64,000 nt of DNA. Source: Paraphaeosphaeria minitans (Eukaryota; Ascomycota; Dothideomycetes; Pleosporales; Didymosphaeriaceae). Below, one piece after another: positions 1 through 9,228 of the stretch. Position 1 is the first letter of the stretch. Each line of letters begins with the position of its first letter. Where the stretch lies: NCBI GenBank assembly GCA_015832175.1, contig WJXW01000003.1, positions 1 through 64,000 of the forward strand. Direction: 5' to 3'. The translations under genes were made by a program, and so were the position numbers. The notes under the pieces were generated by a model. It did no database searches. It saw nothing but the letters and a program-made list of their open reading frames with translations, and was not told the DNA's origin.

Positions 1-115
1 ACCCCTAACCCTAACCCTAACCCTAACCCTAACCCTAACCCTAACCCTAACCCTAACCCTAACCCTAACCCTAACCCTAACCCTAACCCTAACCCTAACC
101 CTAACCCTAACCCTA
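1..115. repeat. Telomere repeat tract (CCCTAA)n
   Basis: Eighteen full CCCTAA units in register from base 3, plus a partial unit, with one extra C at the very start. The C-rich strand reads 5' to 3' from base 1, the orientation expected at the left end of a chromosome. The tract stops abruptly at 115 and passes into a GC-rich stretch that starts the TLH cassette. Confidence 0.98.
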
Positions 116-1687
116 CGCACCAGCGGTTCTTCCCATCCCGACGGGCCCACCCACCCCACCTCTCCCTTGCACTCACGAACGGGTTTCCTATCCTACCTCT
201 CCTATACACTTATAAACGGGTTTCCTATTCTACCTCAAGATTTTTCCCTACTTTAACTCCCTTTAACTTATATTAGTATACTCCTTATCTAGTTATAATA
301 TTATATCTCTTTTCTAAAAAAGTCCTAACTTTTCTCTACTATATAAAGTTTTATAATAAGAAGCTTATTCTTCTCTCCTTACTAAGTTTGTTTTATAGTA
401 TAACTAATAACTTTAAACAACATTTAATAAGTCCATCCTATATTACTCTACATAACTTTATTTTACTTTATATAGCTTTATACCACTTTATATAACATTT
501 AATAACTTCACCTTACATCCCTTTATAGAAAGTTATGTTACTTTATATCACTTTATACAACTTAACACTACTTTATAAACCTTTATAAAATATTTAATAA
601 CTGTACCTTATACTATTTTATAGAAAGTTATATAGTATTATATAGCTTTATATTACTTTATTACAATTTATATCACTTTATATAACTTTATTAAATATCT
701 AATAACTTTACCATATATCACTTTATATAGCTTTATAGTAATTTATATCACTTTATATAACTTAATACAACCTTATATAACTTTACTTTATATTACTTTA
801 TATACCTTTATATTACTTTATAATAATTTATATCCCTTTATATAACTTAATACAACCTTATATAACTTTATAAAATATTTAATAACTTTACTACATATTA
901 CTTTATATAGCTTTATGTCCCTTTATAATAATTTATATCCTTTTATATAACTTAACACGACCTTATATACCTGTATAGAATAGTTAATAACTTTACCTTA
1001 TATTACTTTTTAAAAAGTTATATTACTTTATATTTTCTATAACTTTAGAAATATATATTTTCCCTTTAATAAAAAATAACCCTTTAGTTTTTTTTTCTTA
1101 ATTTTATAATAACTAGAAATTATTTATTATCTACTACATAGTTTAGTAATTTAGTTTTATTATTTATAAGTCCTACTTCTACTTATAAATACTACTACTT
1201 TAATAATTTCTTTTATATTCTCTTTTTAATAGAAATATAAATTATTAATATAAAATTAAATTTAGTTTCACTCTAGTAGTTATATAATACTATTAGTATA
1301 AACTATTTAAAGTAAAACTTATGATTACTAAATAAGTAAAAATTATTATAAGTATATAAAAAAGTATACTACTATTTAATAACTAGTGGTAAAGTTTATA
1401 AAAAAGTAGAAATATAGTTTAATTATAATTTTATTAAATTCTAATAAGTTATAAGATAGTATCAATACTAGTACTTAGGTTTTTAGAAATTTACTTATTT
1501 TATACAATTCCTAAACTCTTCTAGAAGACTCTAGTTTCTATTTTTTCTATAATTTCTAAAACTTACATCCTATTATACTAATATATAGTAAAGTAAAATA
1601 AAATCTATAATAGATAGGCTAACTCTACTATAATATGTACAAAGTGAGATTTTTTAAAAAATAGAAGTAAAGTACTATATTCTAGGC
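116..1687. repeat. AT-rich left arm of the TLH cassette
   Basis: There is no credible gene here. Bases 116-240 are GC-rich and hold a 37-bp tandem repeat (ACGGGTTTCC..., starting at 179 and 216, the second unit partial). From about 240 the sequence is very AT-rich and built from degenerate units of the type CTTTATATAGCTTTATATCA. The last few hundred bases also serve as the 3' flank of the helicase gene. A nearly identical copy, with a third 37-bp unit, lies at 43464-44948. Confidence 0.85.
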
Positions 1688-4600
1688 CTAATTCTTCTCT
1701 TTAAGTTTTATAATAACTCTTATAGCTACTACCATTGCATTACTAAGAAATTCGCCCCAGATACGTTCACAATGGCGCTGTCCAAGCCATACCTGGTACG
1801 CCTGGCACGAAACCTCGCACTCGCCCTGGAACCCGCACTGCCGAATGATCTCAAGCCCATCCGCAATCCCCGTTGCTGCCCTGGCCACAGGAATCACAAT
1901 GTTCGGCCACTGGCACGAGTTCGCGACGTCCTGCCCTGTCGCGCACCACTTCTGGCTCACCCAGCACCTTCGACAGCTGTGGCAGTTCCCAGCGTCGCGC
2001 ACCCCTCGCCGGAACTCGTCCATGTCCCTCCCCATCATCATGGGCTGCGCCGTGCACAGCATCGTTCTGTGCTCTTGCCAGCCTGCCCGCCCCAGCACCC
2101 AGCATATCGCACACCCGGCCCGCAGCTCGTCCATGCTTGCCTCCACCTCTTGCCACTCACTCGCCGCGAGCGACTGGGCCTGCTGCCACTCGATCCGGCC
2201 CTCACCGCATCGATCGCACCCAGCCGAGTCCATGTCACTGCACACTACCCGCTGCCCATCCATGTACTCGCTCATCTTCCCGCGCCGGCAGCCTTCGCTC
2301 TCGATGAACATGCCCATCGCGCACACGTCCACCGACGCTCCACCCTCCCGGATTCGCCTCTCCACCTCACCTGGCTCGACGATGATGACCGAGTCCGCCA
2401 CCTCGCCGCTACGCCCCGCACGCCCACTCTCCTGGCAGTAGTCGATCATGCTCCATGGCATGCCTACGTGCAAGACGAACACGATGCTGGGAAAGTTAAC
2501 CCCAGTACCGAGCACTGATGTTGCCACGATGAGCCCGCCTTCGTCCAGCCAGCTGGCGAGGATCTCGGTTCGATCCAACTCGCCAGCGTGGTAGTGCTTG
2601 CAGCCCAGCGCCCCTGCCAGCATTTCGCATGCAGTCCTGCTGTGGCAGTAGATGACGCCTTTCTGGCCACCCCGCAGCTGTTCCTGCCGCCGTCGACACA
2701 TGGCCAGTGCTGCCTCCATGGCCTTACCTCGCCCACACCACGACACGTAATACCGGATGTTGGGCCGCACCGTGCTGGCCCGGATGTAGGTGGCAGCTTG
2801 AATCAACATGCTTCTACCCAACACCCCCTCCAGCACGGGCGGTAGCGTCGCCGTCAGCAGTACGATCGGGCATGCAAGCACGCGCAGATTCCGCAGCTTC
2901 GCCAGCTTCGGCCGCCAATGGCTGGAGGTGATGATGAGATGGCACTCGTCAATCACCACCCGCTGCAGCTGCTTCTTATCCTTCAGCGAGCTGGCATACT
3001 TCAGGAACCCCGCGCCGCCGGCGACATCAGCACCAACCAGCATGACGGAGGCCGGGTTCGTCTCGTGGTTAACCCATTCCACGCAGTCGATACCGCGCGC
3101 GCGGATACGCGTTGCCAGGTCCTCGATCAGCGCGCGGAACGGCACCACAACCACGGTCACGCCAGCATGGTCGAGGCAGGCCGGCACCATGAACAGCAGA
3201 CTCTTGCCTCCACCTGTGGGGAGCACGACCACCAGCGGTGTCTGACCGTTCACCATAGCGAACATGGCCTGTTCCTGCTCGTCCGACTTGAACGATGCAG
3301 TAGCCTGGCCAAGTGCCTGCTGCATCGCTCTAGACATCGCACTCGCAGTGACACCCCCTGGTTTGGTTTTCTTCTGCGGCACGACCACGGCGAGATCATC
3401 TCTCCCTTTGTCTTGACCGTCTCCTTCTTCTTCCCATCGCCGCTTCCTGGCTGCACTGGGTCGTACCTCGTGCCCATCCACACCTAGAAACTCGTGCCAG
3501 CGCCGACTGAGCGGCCGGAAGGTCTCGATCGAACGCATGCTGAGATGCTTCACAATATCGATGGGCACGCTGTAGTTGGCCAGGCCGATCTTGGTCGTCC
3601 GCGCGCTCTGCAGCTCCAACGGGCTCTCACCGTCCTCGTCGACCTCGGGCTCTTCAATCTCACCCACCTCGTCTTGGTAACCCCGCCCAAACACATCCCC
3701 AACCACCTCCCGCCCAATCCCCACCGCCGTGTGTCGGTAGTCGAGCGTGTTCAGCGCCACCCCCAGGTGCTTGCCCGTCTCGCGCTTCAGCACCCGCGTC
3801 AGGTGATCCGTGTGCCACGGACCCTGCTCGTTGGCCCACAGGTAGTCGGTGAAGCTGCCGCCCAGCACCTCCACGGTCAGGTACTCTTCGAACGGCTGCA
3901 CGTACGCCAGGTACACAACGAGCACCTGCGAGAGCCGCGAGGGCAGGAACCTTGGGATGACCTTGGGCTTGTCGAACTGCGACTGCGACTTGTAGTAACG
4001 GACCACCGTCATGATCTGTCCGTCCATCACGAAGAGGTTGCGGTCCTGCAGTGCTCCGTTGCGGAACCGCATCGACGTGATCTCGGTGCCCCGACCTGGC
4101 ATTCCCTCGTCAATGTGGAGATTGGCAAGCTCCAGCTCCTTGAAGCGCTTGACACTGCGCAGGTACAGCTTCACGCGTGCAACGTTCCAAGTCCCATCTC
4201 CGGAGCGGAGCTTCCGACCCTGCTCGTCCTGCATCATCCGTTCGAGCATCCATCGCAAGCCATTCTCCAGGCCGTTGTTCCCGTGCGTGACAAAGGACAT
4301 GCCGCGTCGTGTGCACGCGACATCGTCCTGAATCAGGTCGAGCCGGATCGGGAAACGCTGACCGGGACTGCGGACCCAGAGCAGCTCACCCCAGAGCAGG
4401 TCCTCCAGCTCGGTCAACAGTTCTTGGGCCATCAGCTGGAAATGGTGTATAACGATGGGTCTACCGTTGAGGTAGAAGATCTTCTTATCCTCTGACCAGA
4501 AGGCGTTGCCCGCGTTGCCGGTATTCATGCCGATGAACTTGCCATAGGCCAGCAGACTAAGCAGCTGGCTCGTCGGGCTGAAGGACCCGTCCGCTAGGAA

Positions 4601-6109
4601 GCGCTTTCTCAGGTCAAGATAGTGGTCACGTTCCACCAAGCCCTGCTGTTCCCGTTGCGCGGGCGGAAGTAGGTGTTCGACACTGATCACCCGAACGCAG
4701 TACACCATCCCAGCCACTAGATACGAATAGTTCTTCGCGGTGCGCAGTCGACGTGTCTCTGAATCGAACCCAAGCACAGCAGCAAAGTGAACGAGCCCGC
4801 TCTCAAACGGACTGCGGATGTAGGTCGTCATGATGAACGTACTAAGCATCCGGCGCACTAGGACGATGTGGCCGGCTTCGTCGTTGCTGTCCAGGGCCTC
4901 CCAGAGCATGGTGGCCAGCAGCTTTTGGTCCTCTTTCCATGGGAACATCTCCCGCGCGTCCTTCATGGGATCAACTTTGACTCGGCGACCTGTGTGGGCC
5001 TCGGGCGGGCTCTCATCACTGCAGTCGCTGCTGCTGCCGTCGCCGTCGCTGCTGTCGTCGGTGCTGCTGCCCTCGCTACTCTCCGTGTCCTCGCTCTCCT
5101 TGTCCGCTTCTTCGGCGGCGACGATACGTAGGACATAGCACACGAACATCACAATGTACCCAGCATAGCGCGCCTGGCTCTCTGGGTTCTGCAGTCGGGC
5201 TATCGGCTGCTGGTGGATCTCGTTGGCCTGCGCACTCTTCACCCATCGTCGGGTCTCACGTGGTAGCGAGGACAGCCCTCGGACGCTCTGCTCCACCAGC
5301 TGCTCCACAGCCCGCGCGGCCTTCTGCAGCTTGGGCTCGTCCCGGCGCGGCAGCCGGATCGCGTGGGCAAGGTGCACGCAGTTGCGGTTCGCAAAGTGCT
5401 CTGGCCACTCTGTAAACTTCCACCAGCCTGTCTTGTCTGTCTTTGCGACTTCTGCATCCATCACCTGCTCTTGCCGCTTCCTCTCCTCCTGCGTTCGCGC
5501 GTACTCTGCCAGAATGTCTTCCACCTCTTCTTTATGCGCCCTAGCGTCTGCTCCGCTGTCCGCTACATCGGGGACGCAAACTACAAAGTACCGCTGCCGT
5601 CCTGAAGCGGGGAAGAAAGACTGCATCTTTACCTTCTGGTAGAGCGCATCTGATCCCGTCTTGAACGCTAACCCATGACTGTTGCAGTGTAGTCGTATCT
5701 GGCCCTTGTTTCGCGTAAGATAGCTGCATGCTGGCTGCTTGCATTGGAAGCCGTCCAACGGCGCTCCTAGGACCTGGATTGGCGGTCCGCCAGCGTCTGG
5801 TAGCGTAACGCTGCCCAGCCCTTGTCTTCTCAAAAGAGCGCAGCTTTCAATGAATTTCCTCCGTTCGTTAACTGGTACACTATGCTTTTGACGGAGATGT
5901 ACATCGAGATTTTCTATGCCGGCTTTGTGCTCGCTGCAGCAAAGCACGCCGTACTCCTTAACAAAATGAATATACTTTTGTATATTAGCTTGCGCTAAGT
6001 TTTCTCCTGCTAGTTGCTGTTGCTGCTGAGAGTTCTGTTGATGTGGTGATGTTAGTACTCTGTTAGCTGGGCTTGACGCGGAAGCTCGAGCGTCCCAGCA
6101 GAACTCCAT
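1688..6109 (-). CDS. Telomere-linked RecQ-type helicase with C2H2 fingers and a tyrosine-recombinase-like domain
   Basis: A single open frame of 1473 codons, GC-rich between AT-rich flanks. The ATG at 6109 follows an in-frame TAA three codons upstream, which fixes the start. Domains in order: polyglutamine at 28-32; two C2H2-like fingers (about 57-76; C123, C128, H141, H145); an acidic Ser/Asp run at 334-369; a region at about 520-870 whose blocks GRGTE (R673), YYKSQ (K707), YRHT (R792) and ANYSV (Y847) resemble tyrosine-recombinase boxes; then helicase motif I PTGGGKS (964-970), DECH (1054-1057), TAT (1086-1088) and QESGRAGR (1226-1233). The tail from about 1263 is rich in Cys pairs and probably binds zinc. 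The helicase part fits RecQ-type 3'-5' DNA unwinding, and TLH proteins are linked to telomere maintenance. The recombinase reading is mine: the His before YRHT and the box III His are replaced, so catalysis is doubtful. Transcription runs toward the telomere. Confidence 0.93.
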   Translation of the reverse strand: MEFCWDARASASSPANRVLTSPHQQNSQQQQQLAGENLAQANIQKYIHFVKEYGVLCCSEHKAGIENLDVHLRQKHSVPVNERRKFIESCALLRRQGLGSVTLPDAGGPPIQVLGAPLDGFQCKQPACSYLTRNKGQIRLHCNSHGLAFKTGSDALYQKVKMQSFFPASGRQRYFVVCVPDVADSGADARAHKEEVEDILAEYARTQEERKRQEQVMDAEVAKTDKTGWWKFTEWPEHFANRNCVHLAHAIRLPRRDEPKLQKAARAVEQLVEQSVRGLSSLPRETRRWVKSAQANEIHQQPIARLQNPESQARYAGYIVMFVCYVLRIVAAEEADKESEDTESSEGSSTDDSSDGDGSSSDCSDESPPEAHTGRRVKVDPMKDAREMFPWKEDQKLLATMLWEALDSNDEAGHIVLVRRMLSTFIMTTYIRSPFESGLVHFAAVLGFDSETRRLRTAKNYSYLVAGMVYCVRVISVEHLLPPAQREQQGLVERDHYLDLRKRFLADGSFSPTSQLLSLLAYGKFIGMNTGNAGNAFWSEDKKIFYLNGRPIVIHHFQLMAQELLTELEDLLWGELLWVRSPGQRFPIRLDLIQDDVACTRRGMSFVTHGNNGLENGLRWMLERMMQDEQGRKLRSGDGTWNVARVKLYLRSVKRFKELELANLHIDEGMPGRGTEITSMRFRNGALQDRNLFVMDGQIMTVVRYYKSQSQFDKPKVIPRFLPSRLSQVLVVYLAYVQPFEEYLTVEVLGGSFTDYLWANEQGPWHTDHLTRVLKRETGKHLGVALNTLDYRHTAVGIGREVVGDVFGRGYQDEVGEIEEPEVDEDGESPLELQSARTTKIGLANYSVPIDIVKHLSMRSIETFRPLSRRWHEFLGVDGHEVRPSAARKRRWEEEGDGQDKGRDDLAVVVPQKKTKPGGVTASAMSRAMQQALGQATASFKSDEQEQAMFAMVNGQTPLVVVLPTGGGKSLLFMVPACLDHAGVTVVVVPFRALIEDLATRIRARGIDCVEWVNHETNPASVMLVGADVAGGAGFLKYASSLKDKKQLQRVVIDECHLIITSSHWRPKLAKLRNLRVLACPIVLLTATLPPVLEGVLGRSMLIQAATYIRASTVRPNIRYYVSWCGRGKAMEAALAMCRRRQEQLRGGQKGVIYCHSRTACEMLAGALGCKHYHAGELDRTEILASWLDEGGLIVATSVLGTGVNFPSIVFVLHVGMPWSMIDYCQESGRAGRSGEVADSVIIVEPGEVERRIREGGASVDVCAMGMFIESEGCRRGKMSEYMDGQRVVCSDMDSAGCDRCGEGRIEWQQAQSLAASEWQEVEASMDELRAGCAICWVLGRAGWQEHRTMLCTAQPMMMGRDMDEFRRGVRDAGNCHSCRRCWVSQKWCATGQDVANSCQWPNIVIPVARAATGIADGLEIIRQCGFQGECEVSCQAYQVWLGQRHCERIWGEFLSNAMVVAIRVIIKLKEKN

Positions 6110-6374
6110 CGCGAATTAGTAGTAAAAAGTAATGGCTAAACCCTGCGCCACCACCATCCTATTTTGTGAATAAGAGATGGTAGATTAGTATAAGAGGTTA
6201 CGTTGAGATGAATTAGAATGAGAAAGAAATAGAAATAGCTGGGGAATAGGATTGTTTCTGCCCCTAGTCTAACGCGTTTCTGGTATCAAATCCTACCTAA
6301 TTCGTTAACTCTAACCCTAACGCTAAGCCAATCTTAGCGCGTCTGTGACCACCGACGCCTCTTCCTCTTGGGTA
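6110..6374 (-). promoter_or_regulatory. Upstream region of the TLH gene with hairpin and telomere-like motif
   Basis: These 265 bp lie 5' of the helicase gene and form the right end of the cassette. At 6311-6326 is CTAACCCTAACGCTAA, two telomere units plus a variant. It overlaps a perfect 7-bp inverted repeat, CGCTAAG (6321-6327) and CTTAGCG (6333-6339), whose loop reads CCAAT, a common fungal promoter element. The motif and hairpin are identical in copy A (39795-39813) and copy B (43411-43429), although the surrounding copies are heavily mutated. A promoter role is inferred from position and the CCAAT box. No transcription start is visible. Confidence 0.55.
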
Positions 6375-8392
6375 GGGAGATTAAGCATGTTATTATTAAG
6401 TAATAAGTTAAGCTTTAGTTTATACTTATTCTACTACTAGAATAGTATGCGCAGCGTATTAATTTCCCGCTTAATCTAGTTCTAGGGTTACTTAACGCGA
6501 ATGTAGATTTTAATACCTAGATAGTTATCTAGCGCAGCCTATAGCTAGTTAATATTATTAAAGTTATTAGCCTTAACAACGTGGTCCTTAGAGAACTTAG
6601 GGTCCTGCTGGAAACTAGACCTACTATTATAGGGTTACTAGATAAAGGCAGAGTGCTTAAGGCCATTAGTAATACCTACTAGTGGCACTACGCGCCCTCT
6701 CTATACCATACTATTACTTACGTTGTCGCTAAGGAACTAGATGTTAAATAGGGCGTTAACGCGAAGGTTTATATTTTTATCCATTATAATAAGTGTAAAG
6801 TAGGCGCACTAGTCTAGGTTACTACCTATCTTAACTAGGCGCACCTTTATAGGCACGAATATAGTATTAGGGATAGCCTTATACTCTGTAATAGCTAAAT
6901 AGAAATGCACTATAAAATACTCCTTATAATAGTTAAACTACTTACGTGCTAGAATAGAGTACTTAGGTTACTTATCTAGTAAAAGCTATATCCCTAGCTA
7001 GATATTAATAGCCTAGCGTAGATACTAGGTAGCTATAGTGTTAACTTTCACCTACGTTTAAATTAATTTAGAAACCTTATTTATAGCATCCTTAAATTAT
7101 AAGCCAGCTGCGGTGTAGAAGTAAACCTACACATAGTAGTATTCCTACAGCGCGTCTTAAAGCGCGTGTATTATAGCTGTGTGTAGGCTATAGGTGCTAT
7201 TAGAGAATAGCGTAAGCCCTAAAAGATCTTAGGGCTATCTATCTAGGCTAGTATCTGCCTTAATCTCCTAGGATACATAGAGTAGATAGGCTATAGCGCT
7301 ATCTCTAGAGATAAGCTGTATTAGCTTTTCGCGGCTGTAGGCACTAAGATAGTTAAGATTACGCTAGTTAGATTCTATAGGCAAATTAACTAATATCTTA
7401 TAAGTCTTAATTAGGCTAACAGCGTTAAAGGCAGAGGTTTAGAGGATAGCTTCTTTAGTAAACTAGCTACTTACTATGTTTTCGCTCACGTATAAGACTA
7501 ATAGGCGTAGCTAAATAGATAATAAATAGTACTTTATAGTTGTGGTATATAGCTTAACTTCTATCTTATCTAATTCTAGGGCCTTAAACTAACTAAGAGA
7601 TAGACTATAATCTTCTACTAGTTCTAAGTTAGTAGAAGCTTCGCTAGCCGTAGGCGTAATAGTAGTGTTAGTAGGAACGCCTAATACTTTAGTAGGTGTA
7701 GCTATAAAACCTATAGGTGTGGCCTTATCTTTAGTAGGGGCTACGCTCTTAGTAGAAGTGGCTACAGCTTAACTAGCTTAAGTAGGTGTAGGTACGTAGT
7801 TAATTACGCAGTAGTTAGTAGTAGTATAGCCCTCTATTAGGTAGCGAGGGCAAATGTTCTAATAGTTTTTACGCTTATATTCTGCGTTACTATAGGTATA
7901 GTAGGTGTTTTAAAGTTAGTAACCTAACGCTAGATAGCTAGGGTTACCGCACTTATAGTAGAGTTAGCTAGGGTATCTAGCTTAAAGGTAGCCTAGCTGT
8001 CCGCACTTATTATAAAGCTACTAAGACGTTATCTAGCTGTTACTAGCCTAGTTGTCTAATATAGCAGATAGCTACTCTTTTACAAAGATATAGCCTACAG
8101 AGATACGTCTAGGACCTAGATTTATAGTATCCTTATATATAATGTTAAAGACTGCAACGCCTTTAGAGAACTTAGGCTTAGGCTTTAGGTAGCTAGTATT
8201 ATAGGTAGTAAAGTGCTTTACCTAGGTGTCTATAATAACAGCTAAACTAGGTATAGTAGTTAGCACTAAAACTAGGCATACTTATACACAGAAAGCATAC
8301 CTTAATATAAGTATCTATAAAATAGTTTCTAATATTTATAGGCGCAGGTAGAAGCGTTTAGGAAAGGCGCTTATAAAGGTGTACTTACGCGT
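6375..8392 (-). pseudogene. 5' fragment of CCHC/SF1 helicase gene, copy 1
   Basis: This is the N-terminal half of the gene that is complete at 47627-51736. It holds the zinc-knuckle region and the following domain but ends just before the Walker A motif, cut by the junction with the TLH cassette at about 6374. Many in-frame TAG/TAA codons and Cys-to-Tyr changes fit RIP. At the point corresponding to the proposed ATG of copy 2 this copy reads ACG, so that start is uncertain: the ATG may be a C-to-T change in copy 2, and the frame stays readable further upstream. Confidence 0.75.
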
Positions 8393-9228
8393 AGAGGCGC
8401 GCGTTAGTGTTAATAAGGTAATAGTAAGTAGGGCGATAGTAACCACTTAACGCGCCTAACTTAACGCGGCGGTATAGTACAAGAGTAGTAGAAGGAATAA
8501 GAGTTAAGAGGGCTAGATACTAGGCAAAGTTAGGAGTAGAAGAGAAGAAGTAAAAGACTACCTAGGCGACTATAGTAAGAGGAGTAGGCGACAGCGAAGG
8601 TTTTGTTTAGCCTAGGCAAGCTATAATAGGAAGGTACGCGATTAGCTATTTACCCCACTTATTATAGTTCGCGAGGTAAAGCTGCGAGCGTATGTATAAG
8701 GCGTATTAAAGACGCTCCTGCGCGCGATAGACTTAATAATAGCTTAATACTTTGCGCGCGAGCCTAGTAACAAGGTAAGTTTCTACTTAGTAGGACATAT
8801 TGTCTACCGTCTGCAGTACGCTAACGGATTATGGCCAGGACATTAGTTCGCCTAGCTGGACTAAGTAGTCCCCTTCTCTTCTACTTCTCTGCGCAACGAT
8901 ACAACGCCTACTAGTCTTTCTAGTCTTAACTAGACTTCTTGTTACGCTTCTAGGTAGTCCCCTTACACCTTCTTATTATAATAGTTGCGGCCTACATGCG
9001 TTCTTATTGCTAACGTAGTTTACTATTTATATTTACCTAGGCAATAATAAACACGCAATCTTTCTATTTACTACTACTTAACGTTAATTTATAACCTTAA
9101 CTCTACACCCTATAAGTCTTCACGAATTAATATAAACTTATAACTACACCCATCCTACCCCTAGCGTACGCCTATAACTAACAAACCTTTCTTACCTAGC
9201 GTAGGACAGCGCGCGCACTAGATTTATA
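8393..9228. promoter_or_regulatory. Divergent intergenic region between SF1 and SNF2 genes, copy 1
   Basis: About 836 bp separate two genes that point away from each other, so it probably held both promoters. The SF1 frame may extend a short way into it. It is RIP-mutated but keeps many CG-containing words. I see no specific binding site that I can support. The same interval in copy 2 is 51737-52572, with the same length. Confidence 0.45.

Larger units (their letters stand above)
122..6374 (-). repeat. Terminal TLH cassette (subtelomeric repeat unit, about 6.25 kb)
   Basis: This unit runs from AGCGGTTC at 122 to CTCTTGGGTA at 6374. It holds an AT-rich left arm, the helicase gene and its upstream region. 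Parts recur in the same orientation at 37001-39848 (copy A), 39849-43463 (copy B) and 43464-44948 (left arm only). At 43463/43464 the right end of one unit abuts the left end of the next with no telomere repeats between, which defines both ends. Telomere-linked helicase repeats of this kind are known from Magnaporthe, Ustilago and Metarhizium. This copy is the only one free of RIP damage in its coding part. Confidence 0.85.

Noticed and set aside
1772..2518. Plus-strand open frames of 198-333 codons across 1772-4495
   Set aside because: They lie antisense to the TLH helicase, whose frame carries full helicase motifs. Their Pro/His/Arg-rich composition is that of a GC-rich antisense shadow.
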